From Zygnema cylindricum (taxonomy: Eukaryota > Streptophyta > Zygnematophyceae > Zygnematales > Zygnemataceae): a DNA stretch of 64,000 nt. The DNA is taken from positions 124,001 to 188,000 of the forward strand of contig JBBHKE010000855.1 of assembly GCA_037447655.1 (NCBI GenBank). The letters are read 5' to 3'. Shown in pieces: positions 41,950-54,649 of this stretch. The position numbers were made by a program, and so were the translations under genes. The first letter of the stretch is position 1, and each line of letters begins with the position of its first letter. The notes beneath the pieces are model-generated. The model was not told the DNA's origin, searched no databases, and worked only from the letters and a program-made list of their open reading frames with translations.

Positions 41950-42601
41950 GTTAACTGTAAACTGCAATTTCCCAAACGGACTTGGTGAACTTTGATTTCA
42001 ACTTCCAACCTTGTTGCTCATATTGCTTATCAAATCTCCGTGTCAAACCTCTTTATTATCTTCACAACAAGATCCTTCATGTTCTTGCATACATTAGAAT
42101 AACATCTTCCCCATTAACAACACCCATAAGTCCCAACCACATGCTCAAACTAAACTATTGGTTTAACATTTTTGACCAAATGACAGTCCAAAATTCAGCT
42201 AACAAGTTTGAGCGACGGTTGGTTTTGCCAAGTAATTAGAAATTAGGCTCGGCCGAATCCTTCAGTATAAGAATCTCAATTAGTGTTACATGGTGGAACC
42301 AGTCAAAGACCGACAATCTAAAACAAAAAAAAGGGGAAAGAAAAAATCTGAATTGCTGCTACTGCCCCGATTCAAAACGCTTGCGGCACAACACCGGATA
42401 ACACCACCGGACAACTTTGTCTTGTTGACGAAAATTGTTCCCGAGAAAGCACCTTATGTAATAAAACATTCTTGTCATCGTTAGCTCCTTATTCATCTAC
42501 AAGCGACAAAAAAGCTATCGAGTCTCTACTTGCCTATGAGTCCTCTACTACTTGTCTCTACTTCCCTAGTTTAACTTAGAAAATATGTAACTAAACTTAC
42601 T

Positions 42602-45600
42602 TCATATTTTCCCTTCAGTAGTCTTTACAGAGCTTGCCCCATCCTTTGCCTGAGATTGTTCTCTCAACCTCTCTACTAAACCCTTGGTGAGAGTAACTTT
42701 AGCCGAGAGAGGACCAGACAATTTCGGTGAAAGACGAATGGAAGTACCTGAACGTTTTATGTTGCTTTGCGGTCGATAAATCTCGTCCGACGAATCAATA
42801 GTAGGAAGAGGTTCCGTAAATCTCCCAAAATACATTTGTGTATCCAACGGTCCTGAGCTTCCAAAATAAGGAGAGGCTATTAAAGTAGGAGGACAAGCTC
42901 CTTCACACAGTGCTGCTTGCAAGTCTCGAGAATGAGAATTGAAATTTCCCTCTCGCATATCAACACTTAAGTTTAACGGTGTGCGGTGGATAGGATGAGA
43001 TTGTTGCGATCGGACACGAAAACCTCTTTGTTTCCGAATCTCTAAAGCCTGGTCTTGGTAACCTTCTGGAGTAGAACGTACACATGATCGGGACGCTTCT
43101 GGTTGAGCCAAGTCTCCAGCACTACTGAGACTAAAAATGGGTGCATGTTCAGGTGCACTAGTCCCATGTGATTTAATGGCAGTTAAGGGACTCGAACCTC
43201 GAAGTGTAGCCTCTAAAAAAGTGGCAGTCAGTGAAGAAGCTCTACGGAGTCTCGCAGCTCTTCGAACACCGTTAAAACCGATGTCTCTCTCTGACGATTC
43301 GTATGAAGCCTGTAAAGGACCTGACCTCGGCCCCTGGGAAAAGCTCGAAACACCGGGCCAGTCTTGTCCAGGACTGGAAGAACCGTCGTCAGATGGGAGA
43401 CTGTAATTTCTCTTAGGGCTTGTACTGGTACGTGACAGAGAAAGAGAAAATGTGGCGCTAACAGAGCCTCTTTGAGCATGTCCTGTAGAGAAAAACCTCT
43501 CTCCGCGGTCGACGACATCCTCGGATGGTCCCTTCATATCAAAACCAGTTACTGGAAGGGATTTTCTCCGAGTTATTGGCCTTGATATGCTTCGAACTCT
43601 AACTCCTGACCATGTTGAAGAAGACGATGATTGGGCTGCATCGGTATGAGAAGGGCGTATAGCATTGACTACCAATTTCCAAAGTTGTGCCATTTTAATG
43701 CCTGCTTTAAGCCCTGTTAACTTCGACGACTCTTTTCCGGAGCCTTCCTTCTCCTCTTTTCTGTCACTTGTACTCACCCGTGAAACATTTTTCCCTGACA
43801 ATTTCCCCGAAACATCTAAAACATCTTCCTCAGAGGAGTCGGCCCAGGCTCTAACTAAGTGCATCAGGGAAGTCTGATGGGAACCACTCAAACTAATGCG
43901 AACCCGGCTTGCATCTGCTGTATATTTCTCCCATAATTTCTCAAAATCTGAAGCAGTTCGGGCCGATTCAAACTCCGAGCTCCAGGAGGCCTTAAAGTCT
44001 CTACTCTCCGTACATTGTCTCCATATAGAATGAGCCTCCTCTACCACATGAACTGCTGCCTGGGCTCCCACTGGCTGTGTGCCATTTCGTAAGCAATTTT
44101 CTGAATCACCTGCAATTCTTGGCAAAAAAACATGTCAGAAGTCCGGAATGACCATCAGAATTTTGTATTTTAAACCAATCTGATCTTAATCATGTAAATC
44201 CAGCTATTTTCTGGATCACCTGCAATCTTTGACAAAAAAAAGATTCAAGAATCTGGTACGGCCAGAAAAAATTTGTTTCCAACCCAATTATTCTTGATCC
44301 TGTAACAGAGTGACTATCATCAGGATCAGTGCAAGGAATTCCAGAAGCATAAGTGAATGCAAAGATGCACCATTTCATCCAGATCTGAACTGTCACCCGA
44401 GCTCCTTCCAACCAATAATCAATTCTAATCCTGGATGTCTCCATAATGGGAGAATGATAGTTGCACTGTAATTGGCATTACCGGCATAGTAATCATAGAA
44501 ATCGTACAGAAAAGTGTCCAACTTGTAAAACTCGAACATTTTCTTTGTACAAGAACACTGAGTACTGGCCAGCATCACCAGTGATAGCATACGTATAATT
44601 ACCCTATATACTATTTCACCAGAACTAAAATCAACATTCACCAGATGCGGTTGAATCAGATAATGACTAAGGAACGGACTAAGAAACATGTACCTCACAC
44701 CAAAAGCACCAGTATAATCGTGGGTTTGTAAATAAAAGGGAAAAGCAGCATATTTTGAGGACCAAGCCGATCCAAGGGACATTACAAAACCCCACTTAAA
44801 GAAACAAAGACTCTTAAATCAACATCATGAACGGAAGTCCATTGATGACACTGTGTGAGCAATTTTTGTACAGCATCTGGAATCCTCAAGCAGGCACACT
44901 GCAACAAATTTTAGACAAAAGAAAGGACGAAATTGATGCGATTTTTTAAACAATAAAAGAATCCCATTCTATTCTGGTGACCATTCTGTCACATTTACTC
45001 AACTTTGCATCTACTGGCTTTCTCAATAAGTTTAGGAGAGTTAAAGTATACATGAAAACATTTGCAGTGTAATATATCCCCTCATTCAAACAAACAGCAA
45101 AACAAGGAAAAAATCCCCATCTTTTTCACCCAAGTGTTAACACAATTCCATTACACCTTTCCAGTTTGTAAAAAATCTCTTAGTCCAACACTGACAAATA
45201 AACAGCAGTGGCCCGATTGTTCCATTTTTAGACTTTATGAAAAGAAAGAAAATTGATGCGTCTTACAAGCCAAAGAATGCAGTCAAACCAAACGTGCTTA
45301 CATTTTAAATTTAGTCCGCCAAAAACATGAAACTCGGTCGTCTAAAAAGGTTAATGCTTGAAACCAGCATTAAACCGAATCCAACTTTTCCGCAAAATTA
45401 ACAAGGGCATATAGCTAATAACATGACTCGGCAAAAATATAAATAACTGAACAGACAAACTGGCAGAAAATGTGGTTGAGAAAATTGTAAAATGCGATTG
45501 CGAAGGTAGAATGCAATAGTGACAATTTTCATAATAACAGAATCGCATTTTATATGATTGCAAAATTCAAGCAAAGAGAAAAGCATGAACGAGATAATAA

Positions 45601-46540
45601 AAGCATTGCCTTTTAAATGCTTGCGAAATTCAAGCATAAAAAACAAAAATGTAATACAAGCATTGCCTTTCATATGATTGCACAATTCACGCGAAAAAAA
45701 AATCCTCACCGCAGACAGACACGTAGAATGAAAGAAACCGACAGAAAACAGACCTGCTTCAATATCCACGTGGCATGTTTTCAACCATTCCCGGACCTCA
45801 TTCAATGTATTTGACAATCCCGAGAAGAGGTCTTCCAGTAAACTGAAACATTGTATATCATTATCCTCCTCTTGTACAGATATTGCAAGAAGTTTCCAAG
45901 AATGACGGCCTTCTCCGTCGAATACACAAAAAGCTCCCAAAGGTTTCACAGGGTAAACTTCTCCCGTCTTCGCGGTTCTCACCCCAACCTCCACAACCTC
46001 CACAGGACCGCTCCAGCCTTGTGACATTCGACCCCATGGATCTTTTACTTCTTTAAAAGACTCTCGATTAGCGCAAGTTTGTGGTAAGAATCCAAAATTC
46101 CATGACTGGCAATCTTCTGCAAAATGAGAGGGCCTTCCTCTCCTATTACGGATTCGAAGAGGCGTAAAAGGTTCATTTTCCGCCGGTTCATATTCAATCC
46201 AACCGCCTTGAGGAGTAAGACACACAAAATTTAGTAATCCTGGACCGGCATTGAGAGGTAAGTCATGATACGGTGATCCTGGATTACCGAAATTGTCAAG
46301 AAACATAACACGGTGTTGAAGAGTTCCTGATGGTCCAAATTCTATTGGTTGGAGTGTGAACGGAGAAGAATTTGAAGATGATGACGTGGCAACTTCGTCG
46401 AAATTCAGGTGAAGTCTCGACGACGACCGAGGTGATACAACTTCATCAGATGTTGCAAGGGAACAAGCAGAAAAAGTTTCTTCAAGATTAGACATTATTC
46501 GAGAACAGTAAGGATTTGCTGCTTGGCAATCAGGCGCCAT
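42602..46540 (-). CDS. Family I pyrophosphatase-like pseudoenzyme with long C-terminal tail
   Basis: Two exons, 46540-45754 and 44109-42602, sum to 2295 nt (764 aa). The join GCAG/GT keeps frame and homology. Residues about 60-292 follow eukaryotic/plastid-type soluble PPases throughout: SPYHDLPLNAG (89-99), NEPFTPL (122-128), SWNFGFLPQT (146-155), TGEVYPVKPLGAF (192-204), WKLLAI (215-220), NDIQ (227-230) and VVEEAHSIW (284-292). The DxDPxD metal site is SGPVEV (177-182), so all three Asp are lost. Other active-site positions also differ (Lys56, Arg78, Tyr93 and Asp152 of yeast PPase become Glu, Ser, Phe and Ser), while the Asp147 and Lys154 equivalents remain. It is therefore probably not a hydrolase. 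The tail (293-764) is Ser/Arg-rich and apparently disordered, with basic patches such as RRAARLRRASS. The acidic N-terminus does not look like a transit peptide. First in-frame ATG after a stop chosen; MSNLEETF (16) is an alternative start. Confidence 0.85.
44093..44310 (-). repeat. 110-bp tandem duplication over the exon 2 acceptor
   Basis: Units 44093-44202 and 44203-about 44310. The first contains the real acceptor (GAATTGCAG/GTGATTCAG). The second has an equivalent AAGATTGCAG/GTGATCCAG upstream in the intron, followed in frame by GDPENSWIYMIKIRLV and a stop. Confidence 0.8.
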
Positions 46541-48838
46541 GGATGCCTGCAACTGCTGACGTGGCAATCATAGGCTTCTTCCCAAGACTCTGAGCTTAAA
46601 ACGTTGACTCAAGATTTTGAGACTTTTTAAACTTTTCAAGTAAATAGTTTGTAAGTGTGACCTGCTTGCTTGCTGCCTGTAAAACTAAGAAACTTTCAGT
46701 GATTAAGTAACCATTCAGCTAAAAAGCGAACGCCTGGACTTGCTTCCGCTTAAAAAAAAACTTACAACCATCTCTTGTTCATTCACTGCTTGCTGCCATC
46801 ATCTATCTCCCTCCAGCTAACAAACAGTTGTTATTATTTGTTATTTGTTAACGCGGAAAAAGCTTCTCCGCGTTTGCTTATTTTTTACTTGTCTCTGCAA
46901 CGAATACTCAAGTCAAATCCATTCAGCAGCAAATGATTCTTGTAGAGTCTCCGGAGCCATTCTACTTTTTGGTCAGGTTCCAGCAACTCCAGCAACTCTA
47001 CAATACAGTACTGTAGCTTGTACTGTTACAAGCTATAAAGCTGAGATTCTCCAAATATTTGCCAGCTGCAGGGACAGCCTTCATGCAGATGTCACAAAGT
47101 AATACATAATTTCGTACATAGACCGTACGCTTCGTACGTTTCATGCTTTTTCGTACAGGCGCAAGGAAAAATTATGAAACGGCAGGCCGAAAGGACAGAC
47201 CTGGACGGCCGGCGGGCATAGAAACAGACAATTCGGGCAACAAATCGGTACGGTGTGATAGATTGAAAAACGTTCATACTTAATAGACTTTTGGAGTTTG
47301 CCCCCTGAATCAATTTTGCGAACATGGCAAAGTTGCATGACGTCCAGACAATTATTTTTTTAAGGGATGACGCACCGACCAATTGAGATTAGGCGGAACA
47401 CGAGCAGTAAAAACATAAGTTTCTGTAATAAGAGTGACGTGTCAGTCAATCTCAAAAAAAATAGCCAATCACATTACTGATTGTTTGATCTTTCTTTGCG
47501 GGTACGAATACTGGAGTTTTGTACTTGCCCAATCAATGTTGACGCATGGAGAACATTAATGACAAAACCTTCACCTGACCATACTAGCCCTAACTCTCAC
47601 ATGCAAATAGGCAGATACGACAAATGATTTTTTTTGTCGGCTTTACCATCGTATGGTCATACGTATGCATCGGTCACCTTGAGCGACCTGCCGAAACAGC
47701 TTTGTCCGCATCCGGATTCCGTACGATGTGGCAGGCCGACTCGATGACAGGTGGCCAAAGAACTCTTTACCGGCCTCTCTCAGCCAATCATACTTATCCA
47801 AGCGGCCGCTTCAAATTGAGTCCACCGGCAGCTTCCCGAAAGTAGCCATTTCCCTTCGCCCCTTTAGTAGTCGGTTTCGTACAGGTCGCTACACGCCCAG
47901 TTCAGAAAATCGACGGAAGAGATCAAAAGAACCACAACTCAACGGTGATCGAATGTGGTCAGCGGAAAAAGCGGATGAAGTCAACTCTGGTTTCATGCAC
48001 TCTTTTTAGCTGGCAGTCGTGAAGACAAAATGGGAAGAAATCAAGAAATACAATCTTTCGCCACGTGCCAACTTATCCGTACATCGAAGCAGCCAGCAAC
48101 GCCCGGCATCACGGGCTGGAAGAATCTGAGATCGAGATCGACGGTTCGAAATCCACCTGGAAATGCTGAAATGCGATACATATGCATCCCCATAATGTGG
48201 AATCCACGATGGACACGTTCCCTTCAGGTGGAAAGGGACCGTGTTTAACTCCGGCTAGATTTTCATATCGAATCGTATCGTTCCGATACGTGCTGCAGCC
48301 GATGGCGGAGGGTGAGATTCCATGAGAGACTTCGTTAGGTTGAAACAGCTTTTTTATTTCGTAACTGGAATAGATCGTCCGTGATAGTATTTTATGTACG
48401 GATAGATAATGATGCATTGTAGACGTGGCTCTCCAAGAGCTTCCTTTTAGTATTCAATGATGTTAAACTAAGAACAAATACACTAAATCTTGGCAAAAGA
48501 CAAAACCATGAATGATATCGCACTTGCTGTCATAATTAGTAATGCTAAAAACAAACGTCTATTGGCGGAAAAAACGCAGATCGAGGCCGGTCGCATTTGT
48601 CAAATATCCACTAGATGTTTCTGAGCTGTCAACGCGTAGAACTGGATTACATGGGACCGCAGCGGAACATGTAATTTCCTATCAAGGAATAGCGTGACGC
48701 CGCGTAACCATTAACGGGGTTTGGCGAAGCATACCCCGCAGTTTCGAAGCCAGCAAAAATGTGAAGCGAGTTTAGTTTCCGCAGTTTCGCCGGCAAACAC
48801 GACGCCAGTGGACACGTTAAGAAAGTCAAACTGGTCGT
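46541..48838. other. Upstream region of the PPase-like gene; no gene recognised
   Basis: The first few hundred bases should hold the PPase-like promoter; no clear element seen. A short protein-like plus-strand stretch near 46920-46998 (QQQMILVESPEPFYFLV) and a GC-richer region 47650-48260 do not give a recognisable product. Confidence 0.3.
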
Positions 48839-48864
48839 TACACCGGGTATCGCTATTAGTGTTA

Positions 48865-50414
48865 GGGTATGTCCCCATGTGCATAAGTAAGATTTTTTTC
48901 TGTCGTTTTCGTTTAGGACTTAGCACCGTACTGCCTAAGTTGCAACCGTACGAAAGAATCGCAAATTTGTAGAGTACATTTTGCGTCATCCTCTAACTTA
49001 GGATGTACAAATATTTGTCGTCTTGTGTTTTTCGACCCACTTCCACGACAAAAAACGCCATCTGCAAACCTATGTTTAAAACACATGCGCGATGTGTTTT
49101 AAAACTAGGTATTTTCGATAAACAAATAGGAACATATATTCGCAGGTGCCGTAATTTTCAAAAAAAATCATACGACAAAGAAAAGTACATAATTCGCTAT
49201 GTTTTGTCCGTTTGCGTTAGATACGACGAATAAAAGTACACAATCTGTTTGATTTTGTCCGTTTTCGTTCAGTACGGATTTTTTTTTTTGCAAGGGTCTC
49301 GAAATTCCGATGCCATTTCAAGTCGACCGGACAGGAGACGCAAAGGCAAAGCGCATCTTCTTCATCTGTGAAACGGCACAGGCTGGAATGCGGTACGTCT
49401 ACAATGTCACGGTAAGACATGCGACGTCACACGCAGTTCCAAAAAATAGCGTGCGACAACACAGACTGTAGACGTTGACAGCCGTCACATGTATTGTTGA
49501 CGAATACAATCGTCACAAACGTAAGTTACGATAACATTCTTAGGGTGCGTCTCTTTGTGCTTAAGTAAGGGTTTTTTTCTGTCGTTTTCCTGTAAAACTT
49601 AGAGCCGTACCGCATAAGTTTCAACCGTACAATAAAATAGAAAAAAAGAGAAGTACATTTTGCGTCATCATCGAATTTAAAATGTACTACATCTTGTCGT
49701 CTTGTGTTCTTCGACCCACTTCGGCGACAAAAAACGTCATCTTCAACCTTATCTTTAAAATACAGGGCCGATGTGTTTTAAAATTAAGGACTTTCTATAA
49801 GAAAATAGGATCACGTATTCGCACGTGTAATGTTTTGTTCAAAAAATTCAAACGATTTCAAGCGACGTGGAAGTGTACACGATTCGCTATGTATTGTCCG
49901 TTTTTGTTTAATACGACAAAGAGAAGTACACAGTTTGTTTTGTTTTGTCCGTTTCCATCCGGTACGAGAATTTATTTTGCAGGGGGTCTCAAGGTTCCGA
50001 TGACATTTCACTTCGAGCCGACAATAGACGCAAAGTCAAACGCATCTTCTTCAACTGTGAAATGGCACAGGCTGGAGGGCGGTAGGTCTGCAATGTCATG
50101 AAAAGTCACGCGACGTCACAAGCAGTTACGAAAAATAACGTGCGTCATCACAGATTGTAGACGTTGACAGCCGTCACGGGCATTGTCGGCGTATACAATC
50201 GTCACGCCCTAAGTGACAATTTCGTTTGGTACACATAGGGACACCCGAAATCCGGGTCCGGCGGATCTGCGCTAAAAAACAAAAAAAAATCTCTAAGTTT
50301 GAAGTACATGGAGACGCACCCTTACACATAGGGACATTTGAAAACCGGGTCCGGCGGATCCGTGCTAAAATACAAAGTAAGTTCACTAAGTGACAAGTAC
50401 ATGGAGACATACCC
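48865..50414. mobile_element. TTA-target element, family C, outer copy
   Basis: Ends GGGTATGTCCCCATGT / ACATGGAGACATACCC. TTA at 48862-48864 and 50415-50417. Itself split by another family C copy. PIF/Harbinger-like by target and GGG ends. No transposase frame. Confidence 0.85.
49543..50321. mobile_element. TTA-target element, family C, inner copy
   Basis: Ends GGGTGCGTCTCTTTGTGC / TACATGGAGACGCACCC. TTA at 49540-49542 and 50322-50324. 779 bp, against 768 bp for the outer copy without insert. Shared interior: TTGTCGTCTTGTGTTYTTCG and GGGTCCGGCGGATC. Confidence 0.88.
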
Positions 50415-50610
50415 TTAATAATTTTTTCGCCACTTAAAACATCTTTTCCCCGTACAATCTTGTACGCTTTTCAATGTGAGACCGTCAATTGGAAGTTGAG
50501 AATCTTACCTTTCAATCTCAACCGTCATATCTAAAAACCGATATGCGTGTACGGAGAAAAGATGTTTAAAGAGACGAAAAAAACATTAACACAAATAACG
50601 ATTCACGGTG

Positions 50611-51172
50611 TACACCGCCAATCGCTATCAACGTAGAAGTTTCTTTAGCGTATATGAATAGTTACCGTGGTTTACGCTAATTAAGAATTTAAAAAATTTG
50701 AAAAAAAACATATATTCTAATTGTTTAATAATTCTTATTTGGGGGATTGAAAAAAACAAATGTCAGTTGCAAACATGCTTACCCTAATATAGGTACTTGT
50801 CCAAAATCAGACAAATCGTACACAAATCGTACGTTCACACAGTCGAAATGTGGTTGTTGGACGAATATGTGCGAACGTGATATTTGACAACCCGATTTCA
50901 TCCCCATTTTAGAGCGCATATTCTCATGCGTCCACGATTACTAAAACTCATTAACTATACTTTCTCACTTAAAAAAGCACGATTTTGTACGGTTTGACAC
51001 GTACCGTACACCACACTATTTAAACGACAACATACTTTCGTTTTGTAAGGTACTTGGAAAATAACCCTAAATGGTGTAAAGAAAAAAATAGGATAAGCTA
51101 CGTTATTTGAGAATAATAAAAAAAAGCGGGGCGGAATTAGCGTACATTACGCTGATAGCGATTGGCGGTGTA
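50611..51172. mobile_element. TA-TIR MITE, family A, sharing a TA with its neighbour
   Basis: Ends TACACCGCCAATCGCTATC and CTGATAGCGATTGGCGGTGTA. The TA at 50611-50612 serves as both the right flank of the previous element and the left flank of this one. Non-coding. Confidence 0.8.
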
Positions 51173-51229
51173 GTTTACAAACTTAAGGGGGACAAGACAA
51201 TACTGATAAGAAATGAAGGATCTTTGAAA

Positions 51230-51685
51230 AATAATTATTTTGACTACCTACAAAATCAGGAAACCATGAATGAAAGTTTTTTACTAATGACGTCGACGAT
51301 GTCACATGTGAACGTGACGTCACAATGTCACAAACAACTATACCTCTATAGTCGCCACTATTTTTGTAGACGTCACCAATCGTCGTAAGTTTCGTAGCCG
51401 TCTTCAAGCGTCACAAGTTGTACCCACGTCTACAACGGTCACATTCCAAAGTTTATGCTTTCAATTTCGCACATTGGGACGCCCATTCAAAGTAGTACGG
51501 AGAATATTTACTAAAGTCCACAATACTTCTTCAAAGCATCTATTACATGGTGACACCCCATATCACGTTTTCCGATATACTTTTGAAAAACAATACGTAG
51601 AATCTTCACTGAAAAACAAAGTTACATTGCTAAGTTTTTGGTAATATGTGTACACAACCTTAGGGTGTGTCCCCATGTGCCAAAA
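51230..51685. mobile_element. Decayed family C sequence
   Basis: GGGTGTGTCCCCATGTGCC at 51663 is a family C end. 51290-51490 resembles the family C interior (GTAGACGT, CGTCACAA, CATTGGGACGCCC). Boundaries unclear. Confidence 0.45.
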
Positions 51686-51689
51686 TAAT

Positions 51690-52207
51690 GGTTTTTTCTT
51701 GAAAAAATAATTGTTATTCGTTACCAAATATAACCAGAAGATTACCAAATATTAATGGGAATTGCCTAGTCAAAATTTATTTTCCATTGGATTGCAATTT
51801 TTCGACTATGTGGCATTATCCACCCGTATAAGACATACATTTTCCACTAATATGTATAGGTTTTATTTAAAACAACGCGATGGCAATACCATCAAAGTAC
51901 CAAACATGATTGTCACTAAAAAGAATTGATGACCAACAAAGGTAAAAGACCAAAGTTACGAAGGACAAAAACACAACAAAAGTGGTTTAAAAGCGAAATA
52001 GAAAATAAATAAAGCAAGTACAACCAAAACTAAACTGTTGAAAGACTACAAAATACATATACACTAAAACCTCGCACTACGCCCAGCTAAAGATAAACTA
52101 AAGATCAAGACTACAAACAAAGTCGATAGGCGCCCTGTGGAGGGGGGTAAGTCTCGCATTCCTCGACCATCAGTCACTACCGTGCTCTATCTGATAATGG
52201 TCGAAGC
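51690..52207. other. Probable LINE 3' flank
   Basis: Non-coding. CGATGGCAATACCATCAAAGT near 51880 has a look-alike near 36476 (CGATGGTAAAACCATCTGTG), which might mark another LINE tail there. Weak. Confidence 0.3.
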
Positions 52208-53290
52208 TTAGGAACGTTGAATAGCGACAGAGAAGCGTTGGCGGTATAAAGCCGACATGAGAGCTAGAGAAGGGTTTTCAAGCCCTCTAACTTCGAAAGA
52301 TCGGCGAGCGCAGTCGCGCAGAAAGTTGTCAAAAGATGAGTCTAAGGTCCCAAATATCTCCAAAGCAATAGGTGTAAAACGATCAAGTGGGTCTAAGTGC
52401 GCGTAGTCACATTCTTCGCAAGTCGTTGCATCCCGAGTCGCAACACAAGTATGAAATGTCGCGCACGAGAAACATTGGAATCTTGAAGGGTTTGTGAGTA
52501 CTAGGTCCCCCAATGTTATCGCCGCGCCATGTAGAAAATTAAGATCCATAAGATGGCCCCGTGTACCTCTAGGTGAAGAACGTGGTGATAATATATGCGA
52601 CACCCCGCGCTTCACTGTGTACCTTGCTTCATAACCCACGACAACAATTGCATCCCGTACAATGTCGTGTGCTGTTGGTCCCTCTCCGCCGTGTGAGAAA
52701 CGTAGTAAATATACCCCTAACTCGTCTATACGTTGACCACAAATGCAATGGGGCTTAACGAAAAGGGAAGGGTGCGGTAAGCGAAGTCGTAAGCAAAGCG
52801 CATCGAAAAATTGACGAGAAGATAAACGGAGAGAAGTGAAAACTGGTGTTGCAATAAACCAAGCTCCTACACCAAACCTTGAACACGATTAAAGTCGACC
52901 CTGCGCTTTAGCCGTATGGAGCGCCTAGAGTATATCATTAAATTCGATGGCGGCTACCTTATCGGCGATGTATTGTTGCACGAATGAGTGAATTCCGGTG
53001 ATGAATAAAGAGAACGCGGGAACTTCAACTTGAGCCTCAACTGGTAGGAGCGCTTGAGAGGACAATAACGTTTGTTAGAATGAGAGCAAACCCTCGTCGA
53101 CGTGAGAGACTGCATGAGCTAAAATAGGAGTATCGTCCACTAAATACACTGAAGTAATAATAGATGCCATAAAAGGGAACTCCCTAGGTAAGTGGTTGGT
53201 GCTAAGGTGGATGTGAGACCCACGCAAAAGACTAGTAAAGCAACTGTCTACGAGCGAGGAGTCCTTCCGGCCGATGAAAAATAACATGGC
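52208..53290 (-). pseudogene. Non-LTR (LINE-type) retrotransposon, C-terminal region
   Basis: Open from about 52890 to the TAA/TAG end at 52208. It carries GAWFIATPVFTSLRLSSRQF, then FVKPHCICGQRIDELG, YLLRFSHGGEGPTAHDIVRD and LDRFTPIALEIFGTLDSSF. The CxCG...HGG...HD..RD pattern is typical of the region after the RT domain in many plant and algal LINE-type elements. Upstream, 53287-53075 continues in another frame, so it is broken. A second, more decayed copy is at 22480-22830. The RT core is not identified in this window. Confidence 0.75.
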
Positions 53291-53708
53291 CGGCCAGATG
53301 ATGTATAATATTAAAGAGCCGAATGAATAATTAAATTAAAGCACTTCGTCATTAAACATAAAAAACGAAATGTAACTTAAGCTTGACAATGCAATTAGAA
53401 GAACTAATTGTGATGACTATGTACCATACATGTCTTATACTCGATAAAGCAATATAAGTCACGGGTGAAACGAGGTTGTCTCTTTATAATTGATGTATAG
53501 TACGGAGTTGTCGTGTTACAAAGTACGTATCAAGGTTACGTTTGTACAATTGAAATACAATACGGGGTTAGAACTTCGTAATTCGCGTATAGTACTCGGT
53601 TATTGCATTACAATTCAGGTACGGAAAGGTGGTTATGGCACTATAAATCACGTATAGTATTGGGTTAGTGCATTATAAGTGAAATATAGTACAGCAAAGA
53701 GTTGTAAC

Positions 53709-54070
53709 CATAGTTCAAAAGTAGGTGACAGTACGCCCATACAATATGCCTATTGTATGCAAAACATACAATATGGCCTTAAGACCCATATTGTATTGGC
53801 CTCAAAATGAAATAAAATAGTAACAGGGTTGAGTTGCACATCGTTCGATAGATAATTAAACGTCATGTCTAAATTAAAAAAAAAATCGGACAAAAAATAT
53901 TTTTCTGTGAGTTTTGAGCAACCTTTTATTTAAACCGTCAGATTTGGACGATCTGACGGTCATTGATGAAAGTAACGATCTAAGAAGATCACATGGAAAG
54001 CCCGTAACACAACTTACGCTAAAGGCGGCCTACCAAAGGCCTACCAAAAAACGCCTACTTTTGAACTATG
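53709..54070. mobile_element. hAT-type MITE, family F, uninterrupted
   Basis: Ends CATAGTTCAAAAGTAGGTG and CGCCTACTTTTGAACTATG. The 8-bp duplication GTTGTAAC lies at 53701-53708 and 54071-54078. 362 bp, non-coding; the sequence spans the site where family B interrupts the copy at 27627. Confidence 0.92.
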
Positions 54071-54299
54071 GTTGTAACATTTTAATTCACGTATAATACT
54101 GCGTTATGACATTTTAAATAACGTATAGTAAGAGATGATCACAGTTAGGGTTTTCAGTTGGCCTTCCGTGCATTTGAACTACGGAACGACCAACGACGTT
54201 GTCCTCCGTCACGTTTCCGGCGATTTCGAGAAGAACCCTAATTCTTCCGTCCAGCGCGCCAAAATCTGTTGCAAACACGACTTTGTTTAATTAATATTG

Positions 54300-54600
54300 G
54301 TAACTCCTCGTTCTTCCTCCTCCTCTCCCTCTCCCCCTCTGTTTTTTCTCTCTTCCCCTCTGCTTCTCTCTCCGCTGTTCTTCCTTCTCTTTCCATCCTC
54401 CTCTCCCTTCCCTCCCCTCCCCCACCCCTCCTTCCTTCCCATTCCTCCTTTCCTCCTTTCCCTCCTTCTCCTCCCTCCACCCCTCTTCCTTTCCTCTATT
54501 CATCCTACTTCTTTCCCTATGTCTCCTCTCTCTCTCTCTCTCTCTCCCCCCCCTCCCCCTCTTCTCTTTCTTCCCATTTAGTTTCCTTTCCTTCTCTTCT
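54300..54600. repeat. Pyrimidine tract
   Basis: About 300 bp of C/T, with CTCTCTCTCT and CCTCC runs. Just upstream, TTAGGGTTTTCAG (54148) and AACCCTAA (54233) are plant 5'-region-like motifs, but no gene could be traced from them. Confidence 0.7.
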
Positions 54601-54649
54601 TCTATTCTTCCCTTTATTATTCATTTTAATAAAATCGGATATTAAGTAG

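Larger units (their letters stand above)
48839..50612. mobile_element. TA-TIR MITE, family A, carrying self-nested insert
   Basis: Ends TACACCGGGTATCGCTATTAG and AATAACGATTCACGGTGTA. The remaining body (TTTTTTCGCCACTTAAAACA, GTACGGAGAAAAGATGTTTA) is the hairpin subfamily seen intact at 61589-61808. Split at TTA by family C. Confidence 0.85.
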
